Assembly: GCF_022758885.1 (NCBI RefSeq)
Contig: NZ_JALEBH010000001.1
Coordinates: forward strand, 372,001-436,000
Direction: 5' to 3'
Length of the DNA: 64,000 nucleotides
Source of the DNA: Sphingobium sp. BYY-5
Lineage (GTDB): Bacteria > Pseudomonadota > Alphaproteobacteria > Sphingomonadales > Sphingomonadaceae
Shown here: one piece after another, positions 61,742 to 64,000 of the stretch
Layout: the number at the start of each line of letters is the position of its first letter
How positions within the stretch are numbered: the stretch's first letter is position 1
Translations under genes and position numbers: made by a program
Notes under the pieces: model-generated
The model's input: the letters and a program-made list of their open reading frames with translations, nothing else
Told to the model about the DNA's origin: nothing
Database searches by the model: none

Positions 61742-62644
61742 ATGAGTTCTGTCCGCAAATGGTTGCCGCCGATGAGCGCGCTGACGGCTTTCGAGGCGGC
61801 GGTGCGCCATGGCGGCTTTTCCCGCGCCGGGGAGGAGATCGGCCTGACCCAGAGCGCGGTCAGCCGTCAGATCGCCGGGCTGGAGGATATGCTGCAGACG
61901 ACCCTGTTCGACCGGATTGGACGGCGGGTGCGTCTGAATGAAGCGGGGCGGGCCTATGCCGAAGAACTGCTGCCCGCGCTCGACCGCATCCGCCGTGCGA
62001 CGGCGCGCGCGTCGGCCCGGCCGTCGCAGACTGCGCTCAGGGTCGCGACTTTGCCCAGTTTCGGAATGCGCTGGCTGGCGCCGCGCCTGCCGCAACTGAC
62101 CGCGCGCCATCCCGACCTGGTGATCGACTTTGCCGCGCGCTCACAACCCTTTGACTTCGGGCATGAAGATTTCGATGCAGCTGTCCACTTCGGTGTCGCG
62201 CAGGATTGGCCGGGGGTGGCCATGGACTTCCTGTTCCGCGAGGAAGCGGTGCCGGTCTGCGCGCCCGGTTGGCTGGCGACGCATCCGCTGCGCGAACCGG
62301 CCGACCTGCTGCATGTGCCGTTGCTCAGCCAGACTTCGCGTCGGGACGCCTGGGCGCGCTGGCTGACGGCGGCGGGGGTGGAGGCTTCGGGGCTGGCGCC
62401 GGGTCCGGCCTTCGAACATTTCCTGATGCTGGCGCAGGCGTCAGCGGCGGGTGCCGGGGTGGCGCTGATCCCCAGCTTCCTGGTCCAGCCGGAACTGGAG
62501 GCGGGAACTTTGGTCATCCCCTTCGCCCGGCCGATGTCGACCGAGCAGGCCTATTATCTGGTCTACCCGCCCGACGCGCTCGCCAGCCCGGCGGTAGCGC
62601 AGTTCCGGGATTGGATACTGGAGCAGGCGGGGTTGTCCAGATAA
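61742..62644 (+). CDS. LysR-family transcriptional regulator (GcvA-like)
   Basis: This 300-aa protein has an N-terminal winged HTH (about 10-70; 'ALTAFEAAVRHGGFSRAGEE', 'LTQSAVSRQIAGLEDML') and a C-terminal effector domain (about 95-295) of the periplasmic-binding-protein type ('VATLPSFGMRWLAPRLPQL', 'DFDAAVHFGVAQDWPGV'). This is the GcvA-like branch that often controls amino acid catabolism. Divergence from the DUF1338-AstD pair makes it their likely activator. Confidence 0.9.
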   Translation: MSSVRKWLPPMSALTAFEAAVRHGGFSRAGEEIGLTQSAVSRQIAGLEDMLQTTLFDRIGRRVRLNEAGRAYAEELLPALDRIRRATARASARPSQTALRVATLPSFGMRWLAPRLPQLTARHPDLVIDFAARSQPFDFGHEDFDAAVHFGVAQDWPGVAMDFLFREEAVPVCAPGWLATHPLREPADLLHVPLLSQTSRRDAWARWLTAAGVEASGLAPGPAFEHFLMLAQASAAGAGVALIPSFLVQPELEAGTLVIPFARPMSTEQAYYLVYPPDALASPAVAQFRDWILEQAGLSR

Positions 62645-62663
62645 CTACGACCCGTTGGGGAGT

Positions 62664-63662
62664 TCAAATCTTCTTCGGTATACAGTCTGCGCCTGCGGCC
62701 TTGATGCGGGTGCATAGTCGTTCGGCGTCGCCGCTGCTGGCGATGGGTCCGGCCTGAAGGCGGGTGATGGCGCCGGTTTTCACAAGGAAGAGGTGATAGG
62801 TGGACAGGCCACTGACCTTGCCGGTCAGGCGGCTCCACAGCGCGCGGGCATTGCCTTCCTCGCCGAAGGCGCCGAGCTGCACGCGCCAGTTGCCCGATGC
62901 GACCGGCTTGGGCGGGGCGGCGGCGACCTGAGGCGCGGGCCTTGGCGGCGCGGGTTGCGCTGTCGCCGGTTTTGGCGCGGCTGGAGGCTGAGATGGCGTC
63001 GAAGGTGGGAGGGCCGCCGTGCGCACCGGCGCCGGGGTGGTGCGGACGGGGGCGGGGTCGCTTGCCGCAAAACCGGCGTTCTTCCCCTGCTGCTCCATAT
63101 TGGCGGCCAAGGCGAGGCCCTGTCTGCGCTGGTCCTCCGGGATATATTTGTCCATCTGGGTCAGGCTGGTCGAAGCCTGGGAGAGGCCCTGTGCCGCGGC
63201 CCGGCTCATCAGCGCGTAGGCGCGGACCCAATCCTTGCCGACCAGGTCGCCGTTGAACAGGGCAGTGCCGACGATATATTGCGCACGCGGCTCGCCCCGC
63301 ATCGATGCGTGCTGTAGATAAGGCATGGCCCCGGCGCGGTCGCCCTGCTGGAACATCAGCAGGCCCAGATTATCCTCCGCGCGCATATGGCCTTGCGCGG
63401 CGGCCTTGCGATACCAGTCCATCGCGATGCTGAGGTCGGGCTGAACCCCGCGACCCAGCTTGTAGGCCTGACCCATATTGAACTGCGCATCGGGATCGCC
63501 ACTGTCGGCCAGGGGCCGCCATTCACCGATCGCCTTGGCATAGTCGCCCTGTTGCCAGGCATCGACGCCCGTCTTCACATTGGCCAGAACCGGTCCCGAC
63601 AGGCTCAGCACGGTCAGGCCCAGCAGGGCGCCGGCGGCCATGGTCCCCCAGTTATGCTTCAT
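62664..63662 (-). CDS. exported Sel1-repeat and SPOR-domain protein
   Basis: This 332-aa protein has a signal peptide (residues 1-27). Sel1-like repeats follow at about 30-170 ('AQFNMGQAYKLGRGVQPDLS', 'AEDNLGLLMFQQGDRAGAMP', 'AQYIVGTALFNGDLVGKDWV'), then a Pro/Ala-rich linker (about 205-255) and a C-terminal SPOR domain ('WRVQLGAFGEEGNARALWSR', 'LQAGPIASSGDAERLCTRIK'). SPOR domains bind denuded peptidoglycan at division sites, so a role in septal wall or envelope assembly is likely. It is divergent from the ParA-type gene. Confidence 0.9.
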   Translation of the reverse strand: MKHNWGTMAAGALLGLTVLSLSGPVLANVKTGVDAWQQGDYAKAIGEWRPLADSGDPDAQFNMGQAYKLGRGVQPDLSIAMDWYRKAAAQGHMRAEDNLGLLMFQQGDRAGAMPYLQHASMRGEPRAQYIVGTALFNGDLVGKDWVRAYALMSRAAAQGLSQASTSLTQMDKYIPEDQRRQGLALAANMEQQGKNAGFAASDPAPVRTTPAPVRTAALPPSTPSQPPAAPKPATAQPAPPRPAPQVAAAPPKPVASGNWRVQLGAFGEEGNARALWSRLTGKVSGLSTYHLFLVKTGAITRLQAGPIASSGDAERLCTRIKAAGADCIPKKI

Positions 63663-63711
63663 ATTCCATGCTCCTGCTGCAATAGCGTGCGGCTGCTATG
63701 GCGGAACAAGG

Positions 63712-63799
63712 TTAAAGTCCGATTAGCATAGTGCGGGACGAGACGTCCCTGCCTGTTCTGCTCGTCGCGACGGCGGCAAGCCGGTTAACCGAATTTTAG
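63712..63799. promoter_or_regulatory. two CtrA-like boxes (TTAA-N7-TTAG)
   Basis: TTAA-N7-TTAG occurs at 63712-63726 and again at 63785-63799, both within the 188-bp gap between the SPOR gene and the ParA-type gene. Each differs by one base from the CtrA consensus TTAA-N7-TTAA used in alphaproteobacterial cell-cycle control. Such AT-rich pairs are rare by chance here. Confidence 0.4.
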
Positions 63800-63850
63800 G
63801 TGCGTGCATGGCAATCCCCGGCGGAACTGGATTTTCCTTGGGGGATATGC

Positions 63851-64000
63851 GTGCGGATATTGGCGTTGGCATCGCAGAAGGGCGGGTCGGGCAAGACCAC
63901 CCTGTCGGGGCATCTGGCGGTGCAGGCCCAGCGCGCTGGCGCCGGTCCCGTCGTGCTGATCGACATCGATCCGCAGGGGTCGCTCGCCGACTGGTGGAAT
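63851..64000 (+). CDS. ParA-family ATPase, N-terminal fragment (runs off the window)
   Basis: The first 50 codons start at GTG (63851): MRILALASQKGGSGKTTLSG, then LAVQAQRAG and 'VVLIDIDPQGSLADWWN'. The deviant Walker A KGGSGKTT and the DxDPQGS motif identify a ParA/MinD-type ATPase used in DNA or protein positioning. GGGGGA precedes the start. The rest, including any ParB partner, is beyond the right edge. Confidence 0.88.
   Translation, partial: MRILALASQKGGSGKTTLSGHLAVQAQRAGAGPVVLIDIDPQGSLADWWN

Overview
The window is about 64 kb of GC-rich, gene-dense chromosome. Gene content and order point to an alphaproteobacterium of the Sphingomonadaceae (Sphingobium/Sphingomonas type). Clues include the tpiA-secG-pyrG run, cobA-DUF2849-cysI-DUF934-cysH, a DUF2093 gene, and many short palindromic repeats of the kinds scattered through sphingomonad genomes. 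The genus is an inference; there is no rRNA or other taxonomic marker in the window.

Layout. 1-9.8 kb: the tail-less start of an ECF sigma gene, tRNA-Gln, two MarR regulators, an XRE-cupin regulator divergent from a DMT exporter, a crotonase, an SBF-type transporter, a Rieske oxygenase followed by a PYROXD2-like flavoprotein, a VOC protein and an MliC-like lipoprotein. 9.9-22.2 kb is housekeeping: xseB-ispA-coaD, a cyclophilin and queA, tRNA-Ala, NUDIX, ppiD-trpE (minus strand), tpiA, secG and pyrG. 22.2-24.5 kb: an old yellow enzyme and a PQQ-type sugar dehydrogenase. 24.7-39.3 kb is the classic translation/RNA cluster rimP-nusA-ylxR-infB-rbfA ... truB-rpsO-pnp. It is interrupted by a tautomerase, a VOC protein, an AbrB/VapC toxin-antitoxin pair, a hydrolase, tdk, a GNAT and a HAD hydrolase. 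39.6-44.9 kb: bamD, recN, a monooxygenase-fold protein and ligA. 45.0-49.1 kb is a minus-strand assimilatory sulfate/siroheme operon. 49.4-59.2 kb is accessory: a low-GC DUF4241-like gene, AstD, SelO, a hydrolase plus glycosyltransferase, a nitronate-monooxygenase-like enzyme plus DUF2093, an IS630 element and micro-genes. 59.2-62.6 kb: a second AstD-like dehydrogenase with a 2-oxoadipate dioxygenase-like protein (DUF1338), divergent from a LysR regulator. 62.7-64 kb: a Sel1/SPOR protein and the start of a ParA-type ATPase.

The most unusual material is in the repeats. A 114-bp multi-hairpin element sits in frame inside truB and adds about 38 residues; a sister copy lies free upstream of bamD. 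A second family of hairpins bounded by CTAG (two at 8.2-8.4 kb and a degenerate one at 1.47-1.57 kb) supplies the stop codon of the neighbouring regulator in two cases. A third family has been read into the C-terminus of the Rieske oxygenase. At least four other short palindromic families occur between genes.

Regulatory sites that can be read directly include an operator cluster between the XRE-cupin regulator and the exporter, a MarR operator, a promoter-plus-palindrome before the toxin-antitoxin pair, and two CtrA-like boxes before the ParA gene. All functions are assigned from protein sequence recognised by eye; no database search was run.
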